A stretch of DNA of 64,000 nucleotides from positions 124,001 through 188,000 of the forward strand of contig NZ_AP019807.1 of the NCBI RefSeq assembly GCF_007183175.1, written 5' to 3'. The translations under genes were made by a program, and so were the position numbers. This document shows, one piece after another, positions 27,824 to 35,591 of the stretch. The notes under the pieces were generated by a model, which saw nothing but the letters and a program-made list of their open reading frames with translations, was not told the origin of the DNA and ran no database searches. Every line of letters starts with the position of its first letter. Position 1 is the first letter of the stretch. This stretch comes from Microbulbifer sp. GL-2 (GTDB taxonomy: Bacteria; Pseudomonadota; Gammaproteobacteria; Pseudomonadales; Cellvibrionaceae).

Positions 27824-28677
27824 GTGCTTTTATCATTATTATTCTGCTTGCCCTGACAGTTTGGCTTGTGCCCCTCTTCTATCGCCGCTGGCGCATCAGG
27901 TACCGCCGAGCGCAAGAACTAACTCGGGAACAGTTGCAACTGCTGCAAGAGACACTGCCCTTATATCACTATCTGAATACCACCCAACAACAGGAATTGA
28001 GAGGCAATATTGTCCTCTTCCTCCACGACAAGGAATTTGTCGGCTTTGATGGCCTTCAGGTTACCGAACGGATGCGAGTAGCAATTGCCGCACATGCCTG
28101 CCTACTGCTATTGGGACGTAAGAATGAGTGTTACCCCAATTTGTACAGCCTGCTGCTCTACCCGGATACTTATGTGGCCCACGAGACCCGTAGAGAGGGC
28201 TTCGTAGAAACAGCCAAGCGCAGTGCGCGTGAGGGTGAGGCCCACTACCGGGGACCAGTTGTACTTTCTTGGGGAGACTTGGAGGAGGACCTGCGATTTC
28301 CACAGCGGGGGCATAATGTTGCTCTACATGAATTTGCCCATAAGGTAGATGAAGAAGATGGTTACTTTGATGGACGTCCCCTATTTGAGAAGACGAACGA
28401 AGGAGCTAACTGGGCAGAGGTGATGAGCCGGGAATTTCATCGCCTCCGACAAAGGGCCGAGTTTGGACAGATCCCCGGAGATACTCCCTCGGTACTGGAT
28501 TTATACGGCGCTCAATCTCCAGCCGAATTTTTTGCAGTAGCCACTGAAAGCTTCTACACAATCCCTGTCGCTATGCGGGCTTTACACCCAAAACTCTACA
28601 GAGAACTAAGCCAATTCTACCGCCTGGACCCCGCCACCCTTGTAGGTGGAAAAGCCTCAAAAAGTCCAGGCCTATAA
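27820..28677 (+). CDS. mtfA: M90-family zinc peptidase MtfA
   Basis: A 285-residue metallopeptidase homologous to MtfA. In E. coli MtfA interacts with the Mlc glucose repressor and has aminopeptidase activity. A hydrophobic N-terminal segment (about 3-17) is followed by RRWRIRYRRA. The zinc motif HEFAH starts at residue 170 and is followed by KVDEEDG. The downstream glutamate region is AEFFAVATESFY. The start overlaps the NTF2-like gene. This is the last chromosomal gene before the mobile zone. Confidence 0.93.
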   Translation: MSAFIIIILLALTVWLVPLFYRRWRIRYRRAQELTREQLQLLQETLPLYHYLNTTQQQELRGNIVLFLHDKEFVGFDGLQVTERMRVAIAAHACLLLLGRKNECYPNLYSLLLYPDTYVAHETRREGFVETAKRSAREGEAHYRGPVVLSWGDLEEDLRFPQRGHNVALHEFAHKVDEEDGYFDGRPLFEKTNEGANWAEVMSREFHRLRQRAEFGQIPGDTPSVLDLYGAQSPAEFFAVATESFYTIPVAMRALHPKLYRELSQFYRLDPATLVGGKASKSPGL

Positions 28678-28927
28678 AGTAGCCGAAGGCCACTTGGAAG
28701 CCCAATAAAACCTGACCCAACAGGTAAGATAATTTTACTATTTTCACCAAAGCACACCTGCAAAAATCTTCTGTATATTTATTTTTCAGCCAAGGAGGAA
28801 CCTTCCTTTATTTACGAAAAAAGGGGAAGGCATGCTTTATCTTCAAGAACAAGTAGAGCGTAACTCACCTAAAAATATGAATCACCCCGGGTTTCTCGGA
28901 GGCTAAGTTTCTTGAGAGAATTAGCCT

Positions 28928-29248
28928 ATGAGCAAACGACCTGGATACTCCCCCGAAGTACGGGAACGCGCAGTTCGCATGGTGTTGACCAGCGAGCATG
29001 AGCATCAATCACGCTGGGCAGCGATTACATCTATCGCCTCCAAGATCGGCTGTACACCTGAGACTCTACGAGCATGGGTCAACAAGATAGAAGTCGACAA
29101 CGGCACCAAGTCCGGCACCACCAGTGGTGATGCGGCCCGCCTTAAAGAGCTGGAGCGCGAAGTCCGCGAACTGAAGCGTGCTAACGAAATTTTGCGCAAG
29201 GCAGCCGCTTTTTTCGCCCAGGCGGAGCTCGACCGCAAACCGAAGTAA
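28928..29248 (+). CDS. IS3-family transposase OrfA
   Basis: A 106-residue DNA-binding subunit. The helix-turn-helix covers about 10-55 (SPEVRERAVRMVL, SKIGCTPETLRAWV), and a leucine-rich coiled coil ends in LKRANEILRKAAAFF. A T_TTT_TTC heptamer at 29209-29215, in the orfA frame, is a plausible -1 frameshift site. The -1 frame is open from there into orfB, so an OrfAB fusion transposase can be made. Confidence 0.93.
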   Translation: MSKRPGYSPEVRERAVRMVLTSEHEHQSRWAAITSIASKIGCTPETLRAWVNKIEVDNGTKSGTTSGDAARLKELEREVRELKRANEILRKAAAFFAQAELDRKPK

Positions 29249-30144
29249 TGGTGGCATTCATTGACCAGGAGCGTGAGGCGCACGGTGTCGAGTCAATCTG
29301 TGAGGTTCTGCCGATTGCACCGTCGACCTACTACCGCTGCAAGCATCTGCAAGACAATCCAGAGCAATGCTGTGTGCGTGCTCAACGTGACGATGAGCTA
29401 AAGCCTGAGATCCAGCGGGTCTACGAAGAAAACCATCACGTCTATGGTGCTCGCAAGATCTGGAAGCAGCTTAACCGTGAGGATGTAAAAGTCGCCCGAT
29501 GCACAGTTGAACGGTTGATGAAGGTGCTGCAGTTGGAAGGCGTCCGAAGAGGCAAACACTGTGTTACGACTATCCCGGATGAGCTGTCTGACAAGCCGCT
29601 GGATCTGGTAAATCGCGAGTTTACGGCGGAGCGCCCCAACCAGCTTTGGGTGGCCGACATAACCTATGTTGCAACCTGGTCTGGCTTTGTTTATGTCGCA
29701 TTCGTTGTCGACGTATTCTCCCGCTACATTGTTGGCTGGCGCGTGTTAAAGAACCTTCAAACCGACATTGTGCTTGATGCTCTGGAGCAGGCACTGTGGG
29801 CACGAGGTAAGCCCCGCGGCGTTATCCATCACAGTGATCGAGGTAGTCAGTACCTGTCGATCCGATATACCGAGCGGCTTATTGAAGCGGGCTTCCAAGC
29901 GTCAGTCGGCAGCGTCGGCGATTCCTACGACAACGCACTGGCAGAAACCATTAACGGTTTATTCAAGGCGGAAATCATTCACAGAGCAGGTCCCTGGAAA
30001 GGGTTGAATGAGGTTGAGCACGCAACCTTGACCTGGGTCGACTGGTTTAACCATAGACGCATTCTAGGGTCAATTGGCGATATGCCTCCAGCCGAATACG
30101 AAAACCGGTATTATCAGCAAGTCGAGTCTGGCCAAGCGGCATGA
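29248..30144 (+). CDS. IS3-family transposase OrfB (DDE integrase core)
   Basis: The 298-residue catalytic subunit of the rve/DDE type. DDE residues are visible in VADITYVAT, HHSDRGSQYLS and NALAETINGLFKAE. A helix-turn-helix-21 segment precedes them (YGARKIWKQLNREDVKVARC). ATG overlaps the orfA stop by one base. The frame is intact, so the element may be active. Confidence 0.94.
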   Translation: MVAFIDQEREAHGVESICEVLPIAPSTYYRCKHLQDNPEQCCVRAQRDDELKPEIQRVYEENHHVYGARKIWKQLNREDVKVARCTVERLMKVLQLEGVRRGKHCVTTIPDELSDKPLDLVNREFTAERPNQLWVADITYVATWSGFVYVAFVVDVFSRYIVGWRVLKNLQTDIVLDALEQALWARGKPRGVIHHSDRGSQYLSIRYTERLIEAGFQASVGSVGDSYDNALAETINGLFKAEIIHRAGPWKGLNEVEHATLTWVDWFNHRRILGSIGDMPPAEYENRYYQQVESGQAA

Positions 30145-30183
30145 CTCAAATAAAATTGCCTCTGAAAAACCCGGGGTGATTCA

Positions 30184-30439
30184 ACTACACAACTGCATCA
30201 TTTACTCTACCCGTTAGATCACATGGCTTCGGCATCCTTGGCCACCTCGCCTCCAGACTAAACCTTATAGGATGTTTGTGTTCGTAAGCTCGTAGTTTTG
30301 CTAGCGGCTTCCTCCCCACAAGACCTCACGGCATTGCAGTTGCCATTCGCTAGTAGTTAGCATTTAATGGAGTCCATTAAATGGTGATCCTCCTACAGGG
30401 GACTTTCACCCCATTAGTCCACGCCCATGCTGGGCGTAC
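30184..30439 (-). mobile_element. 5' fragment (domain I) of a group II intron, truncated by the IS3 element
   Basis: Read on the minus strand, the segment begins GTACGCCCAGCATGGGCG, close to the group II start consensus GTGYG. It continues with GGGGTGAAAGTCCCC and paired stems such as CATTTAATGG / CCATTAAATG, then ACGAACACAAACATCCTATA. These resemble domain I of bacterial group II introns. No reverse transcriptase or domain V remains; the 3' part is lost at the IS3 end (30183). The 5' exon on the minus strand ends ATTGACTTG, the reverse complement of an attC R'' box, as for group IIC-attC introns. Family assignment is inference. Confidence 0.6.
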
Positions 30440-30498
30440 CAAGTCAATGCATGGGACGTCACCGCTACGCGGCACCGCCCAAGATTGAGGCGTTAACT
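30436..30498 (+). other. attC-like recombination site ahead of the first cassette gene
   Basis: The site reads from a damaged R''/L'' side (CCAAGTCAATG) through a GC-rich imperfect palindrome to L'/R' (GATTGAGG-CGTTAACT). TCAAT pairs with ATTGA across the site, and GCGTTAACT fits the GTTRRRY end. The R'' box is interrupted by the intron start. It lies directly upstream of the ORF at 30509. Confidence 0.65.
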
Positions 30499-30508
30499 CT
30501 ATAAAATT

Positions 30509-31114
30509 ATGCGTACGTTGATATTACTTATCTCTATTTTCTACGCGTCGAGTCTCACTGCGGGCGTCAATTGCGAGAGTTCCGACGAACCTGACCACTA
30601 TAGAGAGCGGATATCACAACTAGGTGAGTCGCCCCTGTGTGGGTTGAGTCCTGAATATAGTGCAGCATTCCGTCTCGTCGTAATCCCATCGTGCGATGAG
30701 CCAAAAGTCGTAACAATCTACCATCGGCATGATCGTACGCTGGACCTTAATGGCGAGTACTCCATAAGCACGGATGATTTTGTTAGAGTTGTATCTGAGT
30801 TCAAGGCATTAAAGCTATTTGAATTAGATAGCTACGAAAGCCTAGTGGAAAAATATTGTGATTTCAGAAAAGACCCATTCGCGCATTATGATTCCCATCA
30901 TTCGGAATTAAGCCGTTGTCCTATAGGATTTGATGGTGCCGATGTATTTCTAGAGGCTGCTTATGGCGGCAAGAAAAGGATTGTATTACGTTGGAATGGG
31001 CTGCGGAATGAGGCATACGTCGAACAGCAATTCTCCCGAGTCGCTAATTTGCTACTTTCGATAGCTGGATTCCATGAGTTAACAAGTGACTATGGTTGCT
31101 CGTCAAGTTATTAA
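30509..31114 (+). CDS. Cassette-encoded secreted protein, 3' end altered by an IS110 insertion
   Basis: A 201-residue protein with an N-terminal signal peptide (about 1-19, ending LTAG) and five or six Cys residues in the mature part. I do not recognise a family. The last nine codons (from 31087) belong to the inserted IS110-type element, so the native C-terminus is lost. If the element is removed, the frame runs on through attC for 15 codons to a TAG at the site's far end. Reading into attC is common for cassette genes. Confidence 0.65.
   Translation: MRTLILLISIFYASSLTAGVNCESSDEPDHYRERISQLGESPLCGLSPEYSAAFRLVVIPSCDEPKVVTIYHRHDRTLDLNGEYSISTDDFVRVVSEFKALKLFELDSYESLVEKYCDFRKDPFAHYDSHHSELSRCPIGFDGADVFLEAAYGGKKRIVLRWNGLRNEAYVEQQFSRVANLLLSIAGFHELTSDYGCSSSY
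31080..31086 (+). other. attC left half (R'' box) split by IS110 copy 1
   Basis: TAACAAG here is the left core of an attC site. The right half, ending GGGCGTTAAGG, resumes at 32282-32326 after the element. ACAAG is repeated at the element's right boundary (32277-32281). Removing one copy restores a contiguous site starting TAACAAGGCAGCGGC. Confidence 0.6.
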
Positions 31115-32052
31115 GCCATACTTTCATCCCAATAGATGTTATTTTTCACCATCGTATTCAGGATCGTAATCTGCTTTCTCATGCAGGCAATCAGAGCGAC
31201 CTTTTTAGGTTTGCCAGCGTCGACTAATCGCCTATACATTGGCTTTAGTTTGGGATGATGCTGTATGGCCGACATGATGGAAACAAACAGAACTATGCGT
31301 ACGCGATGCCTTCCGCCTCGAATATATCGCTTGCCCTAGAAGTTGCCGCTATCACGGTTCATTGGGGCGATTCCTACGAGTGCGGCGATTTCTTTACGGT
31401 TCAATTTTCCTAGTTCAGGTAGTTCGCTCATCAGGGTGTAGGCCAACACATTCCCGACTCCTTTAGCGCTTAACAATAGGTCGCGTTTTTGTCGCCACTC
31501 GGCAATACTGTTGACGAGTTTATCCAGTTGCTTGTCGATTACTTCTAACTCTTTTTTGATGGCTTTCAATATGGATTGAATAGGTTTGTGTACAGATTTA
31601 GGCATTCGCTTGAGACGGTTCTTTTGCATGGTGCTCATCTCCAAGCACTGGCTTCTTACAACCAGTAAATCACTGATATTCCTTAATTTTTCAGGTTTTA
31701 TCGACGATAGCCTCGGCTTCATTGCCTCCCCAAAGTGAGCAATGTCGACAGCATCCAGCTTGTCAGTTTTGGCGAGTCGCCCCGCTGACTTTGCAAAGTT
31801 TCTTACCTGCGAAGGATTGCAAACAACTATCGGCAATCCCGCTTTGTGGGCAGCACAGACAAATTCCAGTTCAAGCCTTCCTGTGGACTCGATAAGTACC
31901 CTTTTGGGTTTAAGGGGTTGCAGTCGTTTAATGGCGTCCTTAATACCATCTTTATCATTGGTAACACTAAAGAATTGGCCAGTTGGTCTCACAGAAATAT
32001 CGAGCTGTTTGCTGCTAGTATCGATACCGACATTGATCTCTTGAGGTTCCAT
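31111..32052 (-). pseudogene. IS110 transposase copy 1, one nonsense codon
   Basis: A DEDD-type recombinase of 313 codons. N-terminal RuvC-like motifs are NVGIDTSSKQLDI, RVLIESTGR and AKTDKLDAVDIAHF. The C-terminal Tnp domain has AALVGIAPMNRDSG with the catalytic Ser. Codon 239 (31336-31338) is TAG, where copy 2 has CAG. The frame is otherwise open to TAA at 31111 (ending NNIYWDESMA). I start it at Met16 of the longest frame, with GGAG upstream. One base change separates it from a full-length gene. Confidence 0.85.
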
Positions 32053-32281
32053 AAGATAAGCTATCTCCGCCTTGCTATTCGGGCTCGAGGCCCACATGAC
32101 TATTCGAGTTATGCCTAGTGAGTGTCTGTCACGTTCCTACTTGTTATCGGTCTTTTATGAGCCGGCAATGCAACGAACTGTGGCAAACAAGGCCTTCGGA
32201 GGCCACCGAAGGTGGGTCTCAATTTACCCGTTAGCGAAAAGGATTTTCAACATCAGAATCGGACAAGAACAACCATACAAG
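32053..32281 (-). ncRNA. Candidate bridge-RNA region of IS110 copy 1
   Basis: The non-coding 5' end of the element. It contains a stem-loop (CCTTCGG / CCGAAGG near 32191-32212). On the minus strand it carries UAACAAGU (32139-32146 reversed), identical to the attC target box TAACAAG plus the next base. It also carries AUAGUCA (32097-32103), complementary to the left terminus TGACTAT. These could be target and donor guide loops. Boundaries and transcription are inferred from known IS110 bridge RNAs. Confidence 0.5.
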
Positions 32282-32326
32282 CAGCGGCAGAGCGACAGCC
32301 AACGCTGGGCGTTAAGGCTCTAGCCC
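32282..32326 (+). other. attC right half after IS110 copy 1
   Basis: GCAGCGG…CCAACGCTGGGCGTTAAGG supplies L' and R' (GCGTTAAG) for the site that begins at 31080. The next cassette gene starts 13 bp further on. Confidence 0.6.
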
Positions 32327-32338
32327 AAGGATGGAGAG

Positions 32339-32671
32339 ATGAGCAAGGAACAATTGATTGCGGGATGGATGATAATAATTTACTCAGTCTTCATGGCCAT
32401 TGGCTTACTTACTGGATTTTCTGTTATGTTCGGGCAATTCGGAGAGGCTATCGCGAGCCATCCCGGCAGCTTTATTGGTCTTTCCGCAACATTTTTGCTG
32501 CTTTTTGCATTGGTAAATATTGTCGGTATCTTTGCAGGTTTTTTGGTCATTAAAGACTCTAAATTCGCAGTAAATTTAGCTCTACCATTTTCAATGGTTA
32601 GCATTGTCAACTTTCCCGTTGGTACGTTAGTGGGTGGTTTCTATATATGGCAGCATCTCAGAAAGCCTTAA
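32339..32671 (+). CDS. Cassette-encoded small membrane protein
   Basis: A 110-residue protein with about three hydrophobic helices (roughly 7-29, 42-68 and 78-104) and a short cytoplasmic-type RKP end. No family is recognised. GGAGAG precedes the ATG. The TAA stop overlaps the TTAACAAA of the following attC site, a compact arrangement typical of cassettes. Confidence 0.7.
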   Translation: MSKEQLIAGWMIIIYSVFMAIGLLTGFSVMFGQFGEAIASHPGSFIGLSATFLLLFALVNIVGIFAGFLVIKDSKFAVNLALPFSMVSIVNFPVGTLVGGFYIWQHLRKP

Positions 32672-32731
32672 CAAACACAGGCAGTTTGCTCCGGGCCTCC
32701 GTGGGACGTCTTACTTTGTGCGCGTTATGAG
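32669..32731 (+). other. attC-like site
   Basis: Starts TTAACAAACACAG and ends CTTTGTGC-GCGTTATGA. CACA pairs with TGTG and TAAC with GTTA, around a GC-rich centre. It separates the membrane-protein and ankyrin cassettes. Confidence 0.7.
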
Positions 32732-32737
32732 TAAACC

Positions 32738-33250
32738 ATGATTCAGAATGCGCGCTATGAATCGGAATTAAAAGAACTATCACCAAGTGATATTGACGAA
32801 TGCTATGGGCCTTATGGGGATATAGATGAAGTCGATTCATTTGGCGATACTCTTTTATTGGCTGCATGCAAGAATAAGCAAGTAGAGTACGTCAAGCACT
32901 ATTTGAATCTCGAAGCTGATCCGAATTTCGTAAATACGTGCGGGGAGTCGCCCATACACTGTTTAATTGATACGGTACATCACGATGAATCAACGTCTGT
33001 CGCAATTGTAAAACTCTTAATTTCGTCAGGTGCAGATATAGAGCTTCGTACTTATATGGACAAAACCCCCTTTCTTAGGGCTTGTTGCAGAGAATCGCTG
33101 CGCATGCTGGAAGCATTAGTTGAAGCTGGGTGTAATACAAAAGCTGTTGTTAAAGAAGATGGCTCAGAACTAGGCGGTGTATGGTTCTCGGAATGTTTCA
33201 ACCTAAGTAAAAAAGTACGTGAGTATATAAAATGTGCAGCAAACTCATAA
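32738..33250 (+). CDS. Cassette-encoded ankyrin-repeat protein
   Basis: A 170-residue protein with about three ankyrin-type repeats. These are GDTLLLAACKNKQVEYVKHY (residues ~38-57), a degenerate GESPIHCLIDTV repeat with ISSGADIEL, and TPFLRACCRESLRMLEALVE with AGCNTKAV. Ankyrin repeats mediate protein contacts, so an intracellular binding or immunity role is possible but unproven. No signal peptide is seen. The stop codon abuts attC at 33248. Confidence 0.8.
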   Translation: MIQNARYESELKELSPSDIDECYGPYGDIDEVDSFGDTLLLAACKNKQVEYVKHYLNLEADPNFVNTCGESPIHCLIDTVHHDESTSVAIVKLLISSGADIELRTYMDKTPFLRACCRESLRMLEALVEAGCNTKAVVKEDGSELGGVWFSECFNLSKKVREYIKCAANS

Positions 33251-33319
33251 CAAGTCAATGTTGTACGGCGCTGATCGCGCCCGGACTCACTACCATTCGC
33301 CGCAAATTGAGGCGGTAAA
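33248..33319 (+). other. attC-like site
   Basis: TAACAAGTCAATG at the left and AAATTGAGGCGGTAA at the right. GTCAAT pairs with ATTGAG. R' is slightly degenerate (GCGGTAA instead of GCGTTAA). It shares the TCAAT/ATTGA arms with the site at 30436, so the two attC sites are closely related. Confidence 0.7.
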
Positions 33320-33331
33320 GGATCTAAGTTA

Positions 33332-34615
33332 ATGCATAAAACAATCATATTAGCTTTCTTACTCATTACTATCTGTTTACTAGGGATGTCGGTTAAACGT
33401 GTTGATATAACTAATGAAAAAAGTAACTCTGAATTATGGAAGGAAGATATTGATTACTACAAAAGCACTCTGAAAGATAAGCATATAAATCTTTATCATT
33501 CTATAAATAATGTAGTCTTTAACCAAAAAATCGAAGATCTGACTAACAAGCTATCCAGTTTAAATAAGCATGAAATTATGGTCGAGATGATGGGTATAAC
33601 GCGATCTATCGGTGACGGTCATACTCAGTTTTCTGCAATGGGCGGACCGCATGAACACTATCCTTTCTCGTTAGAGTGGGTAGACGGTAAAATACGAGTT
33701 ATGGCCGCGAGTACAAAGTTTAAAAACTTGTTGGGTAACGAACTTATCGCTATTGATGGAGTGCCTCTAGATGAAGTATTGGACAAAATTAACCCGGTAA
33801 TACAAGGAGTTGAAAATAAATACTCACTTCGTTCTGGTTATCGATGGCATCTCAATGTATCTGAGTTACTTTACGGGTTGCACATAACTTCTGCTCTTGG
33901 GCATGCCACTTTCACATTTTTCGATGAAAATAAATCAAGAATAAATATTAATGCTAATGCAATTTCAATGAATGAGTTTATGTCAGATGTCATACATCGA
34001 CTAAGCCTCGATAGGGGCATATTCTCTCATCCAGATATAAAGAAAACAGATGGTTTGTGGCTCTCTGTTAATCGACCGTTGAGGACCGCTTACCTGCATT
34101 TCTCCAACTATCCATCCCGCAGTGAAATGCAATCTTTTGCTGAGGATGTCGAAGACTATCTAAACAAAAATAACATTCAGAATTTGATTATAGACTTAAG
34201 AGAAAATGGCGGTGGTGACTTTTTCTTAGGATTGCTGTTAGCAAATCACCTAATTCTGGTAGATGGCCTAAATTGGAATAATGGAATTTATGTTCTTATC
34301 GGTGGGCATACATATTCAGCAGGAATGAGTAATGCTGCACAGTACAGGAGTATACTAAATGCAACGTTAGTCGGTGAACCAACTGGCGCAAATCCAATTG
34401 GGTACCAAGATGCCGATGGTTTTACACTGCCTAATTCGAAACGATACGTACAATATTCGAAAAGGATGTACCGATTTCAAAATAACTCAACTAACGGGGT
34501 TATTCCAGATCACCACATAATTAATGACTGGGAAAGCTACGCTACAGGAAAAGATAAGCAGTTGGCCTATATCACTTCACTTATTCGAAAAGCCAGGGAT
34601 AATGATGTGCAATAA
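33332..34615 (+). CDS. Cassette-encoded S41-family (tail-specific-type) serine protease
   Basis: A 427-residue protein with an N-terminal membrane anchor or signal (about 4-20). The peptidase S41 core has DIDYYKSTLKDKHINLYHSI near the start and IDLRENGGGDFFLG at about 288-301. GGHTYSAGMSNAAQYR near 325-340 holds the probable nucleophile Ser at ~330. A PDZ-like segment is not obvious. Substrates are unknown; export to the periplasm is likely. At about 1.3 kb it is a large cassette cargo. Its AT-rich codon use differs from the flanking housekeeping genes. Confidence 0.83.
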   Translation: MHKTIILAFLLITICLLGMSVKRVDITNEKSNSELWKEDIDYYKSTLKDKHINLYHSINNVVFNQKIEDLTNKLSSLNKHEIMVEMMGITRSIGDGHTQFSAMGGPHEHYPFSLEWVDGKIRVMAASTKFKNLLGNELIAIDGVPLDEVLDKINPVIQGVENKYSLRSGYRWHLNVSELLYGLHITSALGHATFTFFDENKSRININANAISMNEFMSDVIHRLSLDRGIFSHPDIKKTDGLWLSVNRPLRTAYLHFSNYPSRSEMQSFAEDVEDYLNKNNIQNLIIDLRENGGGDFFLGLLLANHLILVDGLNWNNGIYVLIGGHTYSAGMSNAAQYRSILNATLVGEPTGANPIGYQDADGFTLPNSKRYVQYSKRMYRFQNNSTNGVIPDHHIINDWESYATGKDKQLAYITSLIRKARDNDVQ

Positions 34616-34621
34616 ATTGCA

Positions 34622-34628
34622 TAACAAG
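34622..34628 (+). other. attC left half (R'' box) split by IS110 copy 2
   Basis: TAACAAG begins seven bases after the S41 stop codon. The matching right half lies at 35821-35910. ACAAG is repeated at 35816-35820, the same junction structure as copy 1. Confidence 0.65.
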
Positions 34629-34652
34629 TGACTATGATTCTTCGTCAAGCTT

Positions 34653-35591
34653 TTAAACTATATTTTCATCCCAGTATGTGTTGTTTTTACCATCGTACTC
34701 AGAATGGTAATTTGCTTTCTCATACATGCAATGAGAGCCACTTTTTTGGGTTTGCCAGCGTCGACTAAGCGTTTATACATTGGCTTTAATTTAGGATGGC
34801 ACTGGATAGCTGACATGATGGAAACAAACAGAACTGTGCTTACGCGATGCCTTCCGCCTCGAATATATCTCTTGCCCTGGAAGCTGCCGCTATCTCGGTT
34901 CATTGGGGCGATTCCTACGAGTGTGGCGATTTCTTTACGGTTCAATTTTCCTAGTTCAGGTAGTTCGCTCATCAGGGTGTAGGCCAACACATTCCCGACC
35001 CCTTAGCGCTTAACAGTAGGTCGCGTTTTTGTCGCCATTCGGCAATACTGCTGACGAGTTTATCCAGCTGCTTGTCGATTACTTCTAACTCTTTTTTGAT
35101 GGCTTTCAATATGGATTGAATAGGTTTGTGTACAGATTTAGGCATTCGCTTGAGACGGTTCTTTTGCATTGTACTCATCTCCAAGCACTGACTTTTTACA
35201 ATCAGTAACTCACTGATATTCCTTAATTTTCAGGTTTTATCGATGATAGCCTCGGCTTCATTGCCTCCTCAAAGTGAGCAATGTCGACAGCATCCAGCTT
35301 GTCAGTTTTGGCGAGTCGTCCCGCTGACTTTGCAAAGTTTCTTACCTGCGAAGGATTGCAAACAACAATCGGCAATCCCGCTTTGTGAGCAGCACAGACG
35401 AACTCCAGTTCAAGTCTTCCGGTGGACTCGATAAGTACTCTTTTGGGTTTAAGGGGTTGCAGTCGTTTAATGGCGTCCTTAATACCACCTTTATCATTGG
35501 TAACACTAAAGAATTGGCCAGTTGGTCTCACAAAAATATCGAGCTGTTTGCTGCTAATATCGATACCGACATTGATCTCTTGAGGTTCCAT
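34653..35591 (-). pseudogene. IS110 transposase copy 2, three frameshifts
   Basis: Same gene as copy 1 but with three 1-bp deletions relative to it: in a T-run near 35229, near 35003 (ACCCCTTAG against ACTCCTTTAG), and near 34690 close to the C-terminus. Each breaks the frame. The codon that is TAG in copy 1 is CAG here. The two copies are therefore inactivated by different mutations. Confidence 0.85.

Larger units (their letters stand above)
28878..30183 (+). mobile_element. IS3-family insertion sequence, complete, 1306 bp
   Basis: Terminal inverted repeats of 26 bp start TGAATCACCCCGGGTTT at 28878 and mirror at 30158-30183, with two mismatches. They enclose orfA and orfB in the standard overlapping arrangement. 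No target-site duplication is apparent: the bases outside the left end are ATA and outside the right end ACT. That fits an IS-mediated deletion or recombination after insertion, because the right end cuts into a group II intron remnant. Confidence 0.92.
31087..32281 (-). mobile_element. IS110-family element, copy 1, 1195 bp, inserted in an attC site
   Basis: Boundaries come from aligning the two copies and from the direct ACAAG repeats at both ends (31082-31086 and 32277-32281). No inverted terminal repeats are seen, as expected for IS110. About 229 bp of non-coding sequence precede the transposase, against about 24 bp after it. That asymmetry places the guide (bridge) RNA region upstream, as in the IS110 subgroup. 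Outside the coding indels, length matches copy 2 exactly. Confidence 0.85.

Noticed and set aside
30213..30219. GTTAGAT, a perfect match to the attC R' consensus, just inside the IS3 right end
   Set aside because: It lies within the segment that reads as group II intron domain I on the minus strand, with no pairing left half. The match is short enough to be chance.
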